Positions 8,111 to 16,048 of a stretch of DNA of 64,000 nt are shown one piece after another. The DNA comes from an uncultured Christensenellaceae bacterium. Its GTDB lineage: Bacteria > Bacillota > Clostridia > Christensenellales > Aristaeellaceae. Position 1 is the stretch's first letter, and every line of letters begins with the position of its first letter. The stretch lies in NCBI GenBank assembly GCA_905234985.1, contig CAJOJQ010000030.1, positions 1 to 64,000 on the forward strand, in the 5' to 3' direction. The notes beneath the pieces were generated by a model, which was not told the origin of the DNA, did no database searches, and saw nothing but the letters and a program-made list of their open reading frames with translations. The position numbers and the translations under genes are program-made.

Positions 8111-8970
8111 GAATACCGGAAAGCTGCGCAAAATGTCTGTATGACAGGCAGCGCAAACGGATGCCGGACGAAGGATATTTGGCCGAGGTGCGGGCGCTGA
8201 TCGAGGGCCGGGGCGAAAACGATACGTCCCCCGTGCTGGTGTACCGGTTCAACCAGGCTTTTGCCCGGCGCTTCGGCCCGTCGAACGGCTACGCGGCGGT
8301 AAAGCGCCGGTATAACGATCTGGTGCTGGGCATGGAAGCGCGGATCCGGGCGCGGATCGAGAAAGCGGACGACCCCGTGGCGGCGGCCCTGGCCTTTGCC
8401 CGCGTGGGGAATTATATCGATTACGGGGCCATGGACACCGTGGAGGAAGATACCTTCTTGTCCCTTTTTGACCGCGCGGCCCTGCGGGAAGAAGAAAAGG
8501 AGGTCTATGACCATTTCCTTGCCGCCTGCGAAAAGGGGAAGCGTTTTTTGCTCATTGCGGACAACTGCGGGGAAATCGTGCTGGATAAGCTGCTGCTGGA
8601 GCAATTGGGGCGGCGCTTTCCGGGGCTTACTTTTCAGGCGTTTGTGCGGGGCGGGGAAGTGCTGAACGATGTAACGGTGCCGGACGCGGAATACGTGGGG
8701 ATCGACCGGGTGGCGGAAATCCTGTCCAACGGCGCGGCCATCGCCGGAACGGTGTATAACATGATGCCCGAACCCGCCCGGCAGGCCCTGGATCAGGCGA
8801 ACGTGATTCTTGCCAAGGGCCAGGGCAACTACGAATCCCTGTCCGGCCAGGGCCGTCACGTATTTTATGCGTTCCTCTGCAAATGCGATTTGTTCATCCG
8901 CCGTTTCGGCGTGCCGCCCCTGACCGGCATGCTGGTGGAGGAACCGCAAAAATTGCCAAATCGTGCTTGA
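8107..8970 (+). CDS. DUF89 / ARMT1-like damage-control phosphatase
   Basis: This 287-residue cytoplasmic protein belongs to the DUF89 metal-dependent phosphatases, which hydrolyse damaged or excess sugar phosphates and related metabolites. It carries the subfamily I CxxC pair (CAKC, residues 7-10) and the metal-binding DNCGEIVLD motif near 155. The GKGQGNYESL segment near 237 matches the D/K-G-x-x-N-x-E block. GTG at 8107 overlaps the GH115 stop by four bases, so the two are coupled. Acting on a sugar-phosphate side product of uronate or pentose metabolism would fit, but that is inference. Confidence 0.8.
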   Translation: MRIPESCAKCLYDRQRKRMPDEGYLAEVRALIEGRGENDTSPVLVYRFNQAFARRFGPSNGYAAVKRRYNDLVLGMEARIRARIEKADDPVAAALAFARVGNYIDYGAMDTVEEDTFLSLFDRAALREEEKEVYDHFLAACEKGKRFLLIADNCGEIVLDKLLLEQLGRRFPGLTFQAFVRGGEVLNDVTVPDAEYVGIDRVAEILSNGAAIAGTVYNMMPEPARQALDQANVILAKGQGNYESLSGQGRHVFYAFLCKCDLFIRRFGVPPLTGMLVEEPQKLPNRA

Positions 8971-8995
8971 CAAAGCATCCGGCTTGCGCTATAAT
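8967..8995 (+). promoter_or_regulatory. Consensus promoter of tRNA-Lys
   Basis: A perfect TTGACA (8967-8972), a 17-base spacer and a perfect TATAAT (8990-8995) lie 18 bases before the mature tRNA. The -35 box contains the TGA stop codon of the DUF89 gene. Confidence 0.9.
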
Positions 8996-9013
8996 GACGC
9001 CTGTACCAGATGC

Positions 9014-9089
9014 GCGCCATTAGCTCAGTTGGTAGAGCACCTGACTCTTAATCAGGGTGTCCCGGGTTCGAGTCCCTGATGGCGCACCA
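9014..9089 (+). tRNA. tRNA-Lys (anticodon CUU)
   Basis: The acceptor stem GCGCCAT pairs with ATGGCGC. The D-arm TAGCTCAGTTGGTAGAGCA, anticodon stem CCTGA/TCAGG with loop CTCTTAA, and T-arm with GGTTCGAGTCC are all present. The discriminator A and CCA are encoded. The anticodon CTT reads AAG. It has its own consensus promoter and is followed directly by a terminator, so it is a monocistronic tRNA unit. Confidence 0.97.
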
Positions 9090-9092
9090 TTG

Positions 9093-9122
9093 CCCGAAAT
9101 CCAAGAGATTTCGGGTTTTTTT
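9093..9122 (+). terminator. Rho-independent terminator of tRNA-Lys
   Basis: CCCGAAAT and ATTTCGGG form an 8-bp stem with a 7-base loop, followed by a run of seven T. Confidence 0.9.
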
Positions 9123-9187
9123 GTGCCTAAAAGCACCGGATTCGCGGCATGAAACGCATTTGGTTTCCATTTTTTATCATCTTGTTA

Positions 9188-9216
9188 TTTACGGGGCATA
9201 TGTAATATGATATAAT
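9188..9216 (+). promoter_or_regulatory. Probable promoter of the GGDEF gene
   Basis: A perfect TATAAT at 9211-9216 with TTTACG 17 bases upstream lies about 50 bases before the start codon. The -35 box is weak. Confidence 0.5.
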
Positions 9217-9265
9217 GGCGGCAAGTGGATGATTCTTTAACAATGCGATATCGGGGGTATAAAGG

Positions 9266-11203
9266 ATGAGAGAACGCAAAAGAATCGGATTGTTTACCGC
9301 ATATCCGGAGACCACGCACGTAAGAAGGGTCCTGGAAGGCGTCATGGTTCAGTGTGAAAAATACGATTACGATCTTTGCGTGTTCGCCTCCAGCGTTCAT
9401 TTTTCCCTTCCGCATGCCGATTATGTGTGCGGCGAGGCAAACATTTTTGAACTGGCGAATTTCGACAGACTGGACGGCGTGATCCTGGACAGCGTTTCTC
9501 TCACGGGAGATCAGGATAATCAGATCTGCAAAAAGCTGCTCCTGAGGCTTTCCCGCTGCGAAAAGCTGGCCAAGTGTTCGCTTGAGCTTCCGCATGAAGG
9601 CGTCCAGCTGATCCGGAGCAATGATGAGGAAGCGCTTCGGGAGCAGTGCCGCCATGCCATCGAGGCGCATGGCCGGAAAAGAATATGCCTCCTCACCGGC
9701 AACCAGGGAACGGAAATCGCGGAAGCGCGCCTTGCCCTCTATCTCGACGAAATCAGGAAGCACGGACTGGACGTTTTGCCGGAGCATATCGTGTACGGCG
9801 ATTTTTACTATTTCAGCGGGGACGCGCTGGCAAGAAGGATCGCCGCAAATGAAATCCCGCGTCCCGACGCGGTCATATGCGCCAGCGACACCATGGCGAT
9901 GGCGCTGGTGGATCGGCTGATCAAGTTAGGGATCCGCGTTCCGGAGGACGTGCTGGTGATCGGATTTGATTTTTCCGATGAAGGAGCGATCAACCCCACG
10001 ACCATCGCATCCTATGAACCGGCTGTGATGGAAATGGGCGCAAACGCGGTGGATTATCTGCGCAGCGTTATGGAACCGGAGGCGGACCTGAACCCCTTCC
10101 GGCGCGACGTTGCCACGCGGTTTCACGCGGGCGCCAGCTGCGGCTGCCAGACGGATCCGGTGTACGCCGTGAAGCGCTTCCGGGAATCTCTGTATATCAG
10201 CAGCTATAACCCGGCGGATGAGGAGCTGACCGAACAGGTCGGCATCGGCCCTTTTATGGAAAGCTACGTGCTGGAGAGCTTTACCGCCACCAAATCGTCG
10301 GACGAGTGCTTCCGGAACATCTATAACTGTGTTCATTTGCTCAGACCTTACCGGAACTTCTTTCTGTGTCTGAAAGAAAACTGGCAGAATATGGATGATG
10401 AAACCCATGAAGGCTATCCTGAAACCATGAAGGTGTATGTCGCCAGCTCCACTGTCGGCGGCGCGATGTTTTATGGAAAGGAAAGCGCCGTATCCTTCCG
10501 AACGGAGGAGATGCTGCCCCAAATGGCGCACACAAACGAGAAGCCTTCCGTCTGTTATTTTTCGCCGGTGCATTTTGACGGCGTGCTCCTGGGGTACGCG
10601 ATTCTGCAAAGGGAGCTATGCCGCCATCCGGTGGTCAACGTGGTCTACCGGAACTGGCTGCGGTATCTGAACAACGCGCTGGAAATGACGCGGTCGAAGG
10701 AACGCCTGCAAATCCTGTCGGTGCGCGATTCGATGACAGGGGCCTATAACCGGAGAGGAATGTACGAGATGTATGGGCGCATGCTTTCCGAAGCCCGGGA
10801 AGGGGACGCCCTGTTCGTCAGCGTTGTGGACATGGACGGGCTGAAGTACGTGAACGACACGTTTGACCACGGCGAGGGAGACTTCGGGATCAGAACCGTA
10901 TGCGCGGCCATGACGTCTGTCATGAAAAGCGGGGAAATCTGCGTCCGGAGCGGCGGGGACGAATTCTTCCTGATCGGCATCGGCCGATATAGCACCGAGG
11001 ACGCGGCGGACAGGGCCAGGATGTTTACGGAGGCCGTTGAAGCGGCGTCCCGGCGCGCCGCCAAGCCGTATACCATTTCCGCCAGCATCGGCTGCGCCGT
11101 GTTTTCCGATTACAGACAAATCAGCCTGGACAACGCTATCAGCGAGGCGGACGAAAGGATGTATCGGTACAAGGTCAAAAACAGAAGGCACAGAAGCGTC
11201 TGA
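9266..11203 (+). CDS. LacI-type ligand-binding sensor fused to GGDEF diguanylate cyclase
   Basis: This is a 645-residue soluble protein. Residues 1-275 form a periplasmic-binding-protein-like domain of LacI type, without a helix-turn-helix. Evidence includes RKRIGLFTA, DGVILDSVS, RKRICLLTG, AVICASDTMAMA and VIGFDFSDEG. Residues about 300-470 are a linker or GAF-like region. Residues 485-645 are a GGDEF domain with DSMTGAYNRRGM, VDMDGLKYVND and RSGGDEFFLIG. The active-site GGDEF is intact, so c-di-GMP synthesis from two GTP is expected. The residues where the inhibitory RxxD site normally sits read KSGE, so product inhibition is probably lost. No signal peptide or membrane segment is present, so it would sense a cytoplasmic sugar-like ligand. 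Confidence 0.85.
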   Translation: MRERKRIGLFTAYPETTHVRRVLEGVMVQCEKYDYDLCVFASSVHFSLPHADYVCGEANIFELANFDRLDGVILDSVSLTGDQDNQICKKLLLRLSRCEKLAKCSLELPHEGVQLIRSNDEEALREQCRHAIEAHGRKRICLLTGNQGTEIAEARLALYLDEIRKHGLDVLPEHIVYGDFYYFSGDALARRIAANEIPRPDAVICASDTMAMALVDRLIKLGIRVPEDVLVIGFDFSDEGAINPTTIASYEPAVMEMGANAVDYLRSVMEPEADLNPFRRDVATRFHAGASCGCQTDPVYAVKRFRESLYISSYNPADEELTEQVGIGPFMESYVLESFTATKSSDECFRNIYNCVHLLRPYRNFFLCLKENWQNMDDETHEGYPETMKVYVASSTVGGAMFYGKESAVSFRTEEMLPQMAHTNEKPSVCYFSPVHFDGVLLGYAILQRELCRHPVVNVVYRNWLRYLNNALEMTRSKERLQILSVRDSMTGAYNRRGMYEMYGRMLSEAREGDALFVSVVDMDGLKYVNDTFDHGEGDFGIRTVCAAMTSVMKSGEICVRSGGDEFFLIGIGRYSTEDAADRARMFTEAVEAASRRAAKPYTISASIGCAVFSDYRQISLDNAISEADERMYRYKVKNRRHRSV

Positions 11204-11211
11204 CGCCGCTC

Positions 11212-11349
11212 CTCAGACTATCGACAAACCCCGGGATGCATCGAAGGACCCGCAGGCCCTTCGATTTTTATTCCGCAGGCGGCGGCGTGTACGTCGCCGA
11301 GGAGCGGCTGAAAGCCGCTTCCTCTATCAATTTCTGTCGATGCTCTGAG
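11212..11349. mobile_element. MITE-like structured element after the GGDEF gene
   Basis: A 15-base left end CTCAGACTATCGACA (11212-11226) and a right end TGTCGATGCTCTGAG (11335-11349) are inverted repeats with two mismatches. They are bracketed by an imperfect direct repeat, AAGCGTCTGACRCCGCT, at 11194-11210 and 11350-11366. The left copy contains the stop codon of the GGDEF gene. The 138-bp interior holds three hairpins (around 11240-11265, 11280-11300 and 11300-11323) and no gene. It looks like a small non-autonomous element with a target duplication, or a mobile terminator module. Confidence 0.55.
11240..11270 (+). terminator. Terminator downstream of the GGDEF gene, inside the repeat element
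   Basis: ATCGAAGG (11240-11247) pairs with CCTTCGAT (11258-11265) and is followed by TTTTATT. It would end the GGDEF transcript, so the element supplies the terminator. Confidence 0.65.
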
Positions 11350-11409
11350 AAGCGTCTGACACCGCTTATCTTCCTCCCGCCGAAGGGTGTTCTATGCCGC
11401 GAAGAGAAT

Positions 11410-11437
11410 AAAAAACGCCGCCCGTTTTCAGGCGGCG
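11410..11437 (-). terminator. Terminator of the MBL-fold gene
   Basis: On the minus strand CGCCGCC and GGGCGGCG enclose a short loop and are followed by six T, 26 bases after the stop codon. Confidence 0.85.
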
Positions 11438-11462
11438 CGGAAGGATTCTCATTTCATCATGA

Positions 11463-12146
11463 CTATTCCAGAATGATTTCTTCCCCGGCAGGAATGATCA
11501 GCCGGTTGGGAACATCGAACAGTTCAGCTTTTTTCTGGTCAAACAGCTTGCCGGGAGCCATGTGGTAGGGAATGGTATGCTGCGCGTTGACCCGTTTGGC
11601 GCAGGCGATGGCCTCGTCCATCCCCATATTGTAACGGCCATCGCATACGATAAAGGCATAGTGAAGGTTTCGGGCACCCAGCTCCGCCATTTGATCCGTC
11701 GTCGACGTATCGCCGGACACATAGATGGTAACGCCGCCGGACAGGGTAATCACCCAGCCCACGCATTCCTTGATACTATGGTTGCGGTTATTTCCGGCCT
11801 GCACGGCTTCAACGGTGGCGTAGCCGAGATCAAACGTCTGGTATTCTCCTTTCACCAGGCCCTTCTTATTGCTGATGACCTGACAGTCCTCGTTCCGATT
11901 CTTGATCAGCTTGGTGGCGTTATGGTCATCATGATTATGGGTAATGAGAATCAGATCAGCGGCAAGGTCATAGCCTTTCCCCGCATAGGGATCAATATAG
12001 ATGACTTTGCCTTCGCTTGTAACGATGCGAAGGCTCGCGTGCCCCTGATACAGCAGTTTGTGGGAAGGGGGACTTTCAGCCAGGACGGAACCGCAGCAAC
12101 CCAGGAGCAATACCAGCGCCAGAATGCAGCAGAGTGTTCTTTTCAT
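11463..12146 (-). CDS. Exported metallo-beta-lactamase-fold hydrolase (UlaG-like)
   Basis: This 227-residue protein has an N-terminal export signal (MKRTLCCILALVLLLGCC). Its LLLGC could be a lipobox, making it a lipoprotein. The mature part is a short MBL fold with YQGHASLRI, the metal ligand motif THNHDDHN (HxHxDH) near residue 72, YVSGDTSTTDQM near 143 and a terminal IPYHMAPG. The arrangement resembles UlaG/YtnP-type metal-dependent hydrolases of the L-ascorbate lactonase group. The substrate is unknown, and an extracellular lactone or phosphoester is possible. It is a single-gene unit with its own terminator and an AGGAGGATCGT ribosome site. Confidence 0.75.
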   Translation of the reverse strand: MKRTLCCILALVLLLGCCGSVLAESPPSHKLLYQGHASLRIVTSEGKVIYIDPYAGKGYDLAADLILITHNHDDHNATKLIKNRNEDCQVISNKKGLVKGEYQTFDLGYATVEAVQAGNNRNHSIKECVGWVITLSGGVTIYVSGDTSTTDQMAELGARNLHYAFIVCDGRYNMGMDEAIACAKRVNAQHTIPYHMAPGKLFDQKKAELFDVPNRLIIPAGEEIILE

Positions 12147-12254
12147 AATACGATCCTCCTTTTTCTGATATTGCGTGTTTTTCTATATCGCAGTATACCA
12201 TAGAAGCGTGATTTCCGGAAGGGGGAAAATACAAATATCCCCAAAAACTCAACA

Positions 12255-12286
12255 TAAAACGCGGACCCGGCATTTTCGGGTCCGCG
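12255..12286 (-). terminator. Terminator of the deoR-type gene
   Basis: Minus-strand GCGGACCCG / CGGGTCCGC stem with loop AAAATGC, followed by GTTTTATG, just after the regulator's stop codon. Confidence 0.8.
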
Positions 12287-12301
12287 TTCACGACGATCAG
12301 T

Positions 12302-13081
12302 TTACACAAGTTCTATTTGCACGCCTAACTTTTTCAGCCGCGCCAGCATTTCGCCCTCCAGGCCGGAATCGGTCAGGATCATGCCCGCGTCGGTCAGATC
12401 GCAGATGCGCGCCAGGGCCACGCGGCCAAACTTGGTATGATCCGCCACGATCACGCCGCGGGCGGCGCTGCGCAGCATCAGGCGCTTCACGCCCACCTCG
12501 GCGAAGTTGGCGTTGGTAGCGCCGCCGGTCAGGTCGATGCCGTCCACGCCGATGAAGGCCACGTCCACATGGGTGTCCCGGATAAAGCCTTCCGTTACGG
12601 TGCCCACCAGCTCCTGCCTGCCCTGCCGCCGGGTGCCGCCGGTGACCACCAGGGTGCTGGAGGGATGCAGGGGCGTTTGGTAAGCGATGTACAGATCGTT
12701 GGTGATGATGGTGATGTTTTCGTGGTGGGAGAGCGCCTGGGCGATATAGAAGGTGGTGGTGCCGGAATCAATCATCACCGTGTCGCCCGGGTGTACCAGC
12801 TTGGCCGCCGCGTCGGCGATGCGGTGCTTTTCATCCAGCATCAGGCTGATCTTTTCGGAGTACATAGATTCGTATGACGTGCTGCGGTCTACCTTGATGG
12901 CGCCGCCATGGGTGCGGCGCAGGGCCCCTTGCTGATCCAGATCGTCTAAATCACGGCGTACAGTGGCTTCGGATACATGAAACTTTTCCGCCAGCTCATG
13001 GATTTGGGCGCTGGTATTGGCTTCGATGTATTCCATGATTTTCTTCTGCCGTTCGGCTGGGATGTAGGTGTTCTTTTCCAT
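12302..13081 (-). CDS. DeoR/GlpR-family transcriptional regulator
   Basis: This is a 259-residue repressor of sugar metabolism. Residues 1-60 are the DeoR winged helix (RQKKIMEYIEAN, FHVSEATVRRDLDDLDQQG, RRTHGGA). Residues 75-250 are the DeoRC sensor domain with IDSGTTTFYIA, TNDLYIA, VTGGTRR and the DVAFIGVDGID and VVADHTKFGR blocks, which bind phosphorylated sugars. The start at 13081 is chosen because GGAGGTGCTGCCCG precedes it and the family begins there. It is transcribed from a TTTACA/TATAGT promoter. Deoxyribose-1/5-phosphate control of the adjacent DeoB-PNP gene would be logical, but a terminator and promoter separate them. Confidence 0.9.
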   Translation of the reverse strand: MEKNTYIPAERQKKIMEYIEANTSAQIHELAEKFHVSEATVRRDLDDLDQQGALRRTHGGAIKVDRSTSYESMYSEKISLMLDEKHRIADAAAKLVHPGDTVMIDSGTTTFYIAQALSHHENITIITNDLYIAYQTPLHPSSTLVVTGGTRRQGRQELVGTVTEGFIRDTHVDVAFIGVDGIDLTGGATNANFAEVGVKRLMLRSAARGVIVADHTKFGRVALARICDLTDAGMILTDSGLEGEMLARLKKLGVQIELV

Positions 13082-13136
13082 CGGGCAGCACCTCCGCGCT
13101 TGGTATTGAAAGGTGTTCCGGGCCGCAACCAATTAT

Positions 13137-13165
13137 ACTATACAATACTTTCCTGGATTTGTAAA
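13137..13165 (-). promoter_or_regulatory. Promoter of the deoR-type gene
   Basis: Minus-strand TTTACA (13165-13160), 17-base spacer and TATAGT (13142-13137), about 55 bases before the start codon. Confidence 0.7.
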
Positions 13166-13166
13166 G

Positions 13167-13197
13167 CATTGCCCCGGAATCTGTTTCCGGGGCAATG
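13167..13197 (-). terminator. Hairpin terminator after deoB-PNP
   Basis: CATTGCCCCGGAA and TTCCGGGGCAATG form a perfect 13-bp stem around a 5-base loop. The T-run is poor, and the next element is the -35 box of the regulator's promoter. Confidence 0.65.
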
Positions 13198-13233
13198 AAA
13201 TCTGTCACGATGGATTATGAAGATGTCATCCTG

Positions 13234-15216
13234 TTACATTTTTCTGATCGTTTCGGTGAGCAGCGCGGCAAATTCGCCCCGCACGTGGCGGCCCATGGCC
13301 ATGACTTCCTCATGATTGATGGGTTCGCGGAACACGCCCGCGGCCATGTTGGTGATGCAGCTGATGCCCAGCACCTTCATGCCGCAGTGCCGCGCCACGA
13401 TGGTTTCCGGCACGGTGGACATGCCCACGGCGTCCGCGCCTAAGGTACGGGCCATGCGCACCTCCGCGGGGGTCTCGTAGGTGGGGCCGTTCATCCAGCA
13501 GTACACGCCCCGGCGCAGGTCGATATCCAACTGGCGGGCGGCGTGCATGGTCAACTCCCGAAGGCTTCGGTCATAAGCGTCGGTCATATCGGGGAAGCGA
13601 GGGCCGAAAGCGTCGAAATTGGGGCCGATCAGGGGATTTTTGCCGGTCAGGTTGATGAAATCGGAAATCAGCATCAGCACGCCGGGCCGGAAATCAATGT
13701 TCACGCCCCCCGCCGCGTTGGTCAGGATCAGGTTTTTCACGCCTAAGCGCGCCATGACCCGGATGGGCAGCACCACGTCCTCTAAGGGATGGCCCTCGTA
13801 GCAATGGAAGCGGCCGCTCATCATCAGCACCTTTTTGCCCGCCAAGGCGCCCATGATGAATTTGCCCGCGTGGCCCTGAACGGTGGCCCGGGGGAAGCCA
13901 GGAATATCGGCATAGCTGATTTCCTTGGGGTTTTCCAGATCGTTGCCAAAATCGCCCAAACCGCTGCCCAGCACCACGGCGATGTCCGCCCGCCCCAGGG
14001 CCAGTTCGACGGCGTCCGCCGCCCGCTGGATGCGGCGCATTTCTTCCTCGCAGCCCGCGTCGATTTCCTTTAAATAGGAATTCGCGCCGAACCGTTCCGG
14101 CAGGCCGAAGAAATCGCAGATGGTGGCGGCGGTGTCGGCGAAGGTCTCCCGGGTGCCGATGGGATGCTGGCCCGTCAGGTTCTTTTTCCAGATCAAAAGC
14201 GGCGCGTATTCCCTTGTGTGGTCGGTGCCCTTGTAGGTGGGGTCGCAGCCGTGATCGGCGGTGATGATGAGCAGGTCGTCGTCGCCCATTTTCTTTTGGA
14301 ATTCGGGCAGCTTTTCGTCGAAGTATTCCAGGGCCTTGCCGTAGCCCTCCACGTCCCGGCGGTGGCCGTAAATGGAATCGGTGTCCACTAAGTTAATGAA
14401 CAGCACGCCGTCAAAGTCCTTGTCCATGTACTCCAGGGCGGCTTCGATGCAGGCGGGGTTCCCGGCGGCGTGGTTGCTGCCCGTCAGCCCCTGGTGGGCA
14501 AAAATATCCTCGATCTTGCCCACGCCTAAGGTTTCATAGCCCGCCTCCTTGAGCACGTCCAGCACGGTGGGGGCGATGGGCGTTAAGGAGAAATCCCGCC
14601 GCCCGCCGGTGCGCTGGAAATGGCCCTTGCCGGTGCCGACGAAGGGGCGGGCGATCACGCGGCCCACGCCGTGCTGGCCCTGCAATTGCTTCCGGGCGAT
14701 TTCGCACATTTCGTACAGCTTGGGCAGGGGATAAAGGTCCTCGTGGCAGGCGATTTGAAACACGCTGTCCCCGGAGGTGTACACGATAGGATAGCCGGTG
14801 CGCAGGTGTTCTTCGCCTAACTCGTCCAAAATGACCGTGCCGGAGGCGGGCTTATTGCCGATGGTCTTGGTGCCGATGGCCGCTTCAAAAGCGTCGATCA
14901 CGTCCTTCGGGAAGCCGTCCGGGTACAGGGGGAAGGGCTGCTCCACGGTGACGCCCGCCATCTCCCAGTGGCCGGTGGTGGTGTCCTTGCCCGCGGATTT
15001 TTCCAGGGCGCGGCCATAGGCCCCGTTGCCGTATACCGGCGGCAGGTTCAGCCCCGGAAGCTGGCCTAAGCCCATGGAAAGCATGTGGGGAATGTTCAGG
15101 TTCATTTTTTCGGCGATGTGGCCTAAGGTGTTGGCTCCTTCGTCCCCGAAGTCCGCCGCGTCGGGCAGATATCCGGCCCCGACGCTGTCCAATACGATCC
15201 AGATCACGCGCTTCAT
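13234..15216 (-). CDS. Phosphopentomutase - purine nucleoside phosphorylase fusion
   Basis: This 660-residue cytoplasmic protein combines two consecutive steps of nucleoside salvage. Residues 1-390 are a complete DeoB: MKRVIWIVLDSVGAG with the metal Asp, GKDTTTGHWEM with the phospho-Thr, NLVDTDSIYGHRRD, and the TADHGCDPT and DHTREYAPLL metal ligands. Residues about 398-660 are a trimeric-type purine nucleoside phosphorylase: VLGSGLGDF, GHAGKFIMG, RFHCYEGH, LTNAAGGVN, YETPAEVRMAR and GMSTVPETIVARH. Only a short DAGCEEE linker joins them. The start at 15216 is the usual DeoB start; residues encoded further upstream resemble nothing. An internal GAGGAAGAAATG before the PNP part could also permit separate PNP translation. 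It is the last gene of the 18.3-13.2 kb unit. Confidence 0.9.
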   Translation of the reverse strand: MKRVIWIVLDSVGAGYLPDAADFGDEGANTLGHIAEKMNLNIPHMLSMGLGQLPGLNLPPVYGNGAYGRALEKSAGKDTTTGHWEMAGVTVEQPFPLYPDGFPKDVIDAFEAAIGTKTIGNKPASGTVILDELGEEHLRTGYPIVYTSGDSVFQIACHEDLYPLPKLYEMCEIARKQLQGQHGVGRVIARPFVGTGKGHFQRTGGRRDFSLTPIAPTVLDVLKEAGYETLGVGKIEDIFAHQGLTGSNHAAGNPACIEAALEYMDKDFDGVLFINLVDTDSIYGHRRDVEGYGKALEYFDEKLPEFQKKMGDDDLLIITADHGCDPTYKGTDHTREYAPLLIWKKNLTGQHPIGTRETFADTAATICDFFGLPERFGANSYLKEIDAGCEEEMRRIQRAADAVELALGRADIAVVLGSGLGDFGNDLENPKEISYADIPGFPRATVQGHAGKFIMGALAGKKVLMMSGRFHCYEGHPLEDVVLPIRVMARLGVKNLILTNAAGGVNIDFRPGVLMLISDFINLTGKNPLIGPNFDAFGPRFPDMTDAYDRSLRELTMHAARQLDIDLRRGVYCWMNGPTYETPAEVRMARTLGADAVGMSTVPETIVARHCGMKVLGISCITNMAAGVFREPINHEEVMAMGRHVRGEFAALLTETIRKM

Positions 15217-15251
15217 ACCATCCAACTCCAATCCTTTATTCTTTTGCGTGA

Positions 15252-15572
15252 TTATGCGTCGTAGCCCGCGAAATAGCGGGCGTAATCCTTTGTTTTTTCG
15301 ATTTGGGCCGCCAGCAGCTTCCCCGGCAGCAGCAGAAGGAGGACGGACAGAACGAGGCAGAGAATGAAAAATATCACCCGTTCGTTCACCATCCACAGGG
15401 CGGCCAGCGCCCACAAAAGATAGCACAGGTATCGGCAGCCCGCCACCAGGGCGGCGTACTGGGGTTTCAGCCGCCACTCCACCCCGCACGCTTTGCATAC
15501 CAGACGGATGTGGGCCAGCCGGTAATTCACCGTCGCGTCAAGCATGGGGTGATGAACATGCGAACTTGTCAT
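15252..15572 (-). CDS. Small membrane protein with a Cys-containing N-terminus
   Basis: The product is 106 residues starting MTSSHVHHPML. It has an N-terminal soluble segment with VCKACGVEWRLKP (a single CxxC that could bind metal). Two transmembrane helices follow (about residues 45-62 and 64-84), and then a short charged tail. It is not recognised. GTAAAGGAGAAGCGC precedes the ATG. It lies between the Nudix and deoB-PNP genes with short gaps, so it is probably co-transcribed. Confidence 0.65.
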   Translation of the reverse strand: MTSSHVHHPMLDATVNYRLAHIRLVCKACGVEWRLKPQYAALVAGCRYLCYLLWALAALWMVNERVIFFILCLVLSVLLLLLPGKLLAAQIEKTKDYARYFAGYDA

Positions 15573-15583
15573 GCGCTTCTCCT

Positions 15584-16036
15584 TTACAGTACCCGGTTCC
15601 TTACGCCCTGAAAATAATCCCGCAGCGCTTCCCGATAGTCCTCGGAGGGCAGCTCGGGCAAATCTTCTTTGCTGAAAAAACGAAGCTCCAGCGATTCGTC
15701 GTCGATCCGGGGTTCCCCGGAAAGGATGCTGGCCTTGTACACGGCGCATACCACGTGGGCCTTGTCCCCGTTGGGCCATTGAGCGTGGCGGTTGTGATAC
15801 ACGCCCACCAGATAATCCAGCTTCACTTCCAGCCCGGTTTCTTCCCGTACCTCGCGAAGCACTGTCTCGGCAAAGGTTTCGTCCAATTCCATCAGCCCGC
15901 CGATCAGGCTCCAATTGCCGTTATCGCTGCGCCGCTGTAAAAGGATTTGATCGCCTTTTGTGATAATGGCCCCGGCGGCTGTCAGGATGATTTTTCTGTG
16001 CCCGACCAGCGGGCGAATTTCCTTGATGTAGTCCAT
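15584..16036 (-). CDS. Nudix hydrolase
   Basis: This 150-residue hydrolase of nucleoside-diphosphate-linked substrates has a complete Nudix box, GGLMELDETFAETVLREVRE followed by ETGL (residues about 47-70), with the REVREE metal-binding segment intact. The N-terminal IILTAAGAIITKGDQILLQRR strand is typical of the MutT/ADP-ribose group. The exact substrate is not readable. It is 12 bases downstream of scpB. Confidence 0.9.
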   Translation of the reverse strand: MDYIKEIRPLVGHRKIILTAAGAIITKGDQILLQRRSDNGNWSLIGGLMELDETFAETVLREVREETGLEVKLDYLVGVYHNRHAQWPNGDKAHVVCAVYKASILSGEPRIDDESLELRFFSKEDLPELPSEDYREALRDYFQGVRNRVL

Positions 16037-16048
16037 TTTCGTTATTCC

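Noticed and set aside
15217-15498. 94-codon N-terminal extension of the DeoB-PNP gene
   Set aside because: It overlaps the small membrane protein gene and intergenic DNA, has no similarity to anything, and DeoB proteins begin at the chosen ATG.
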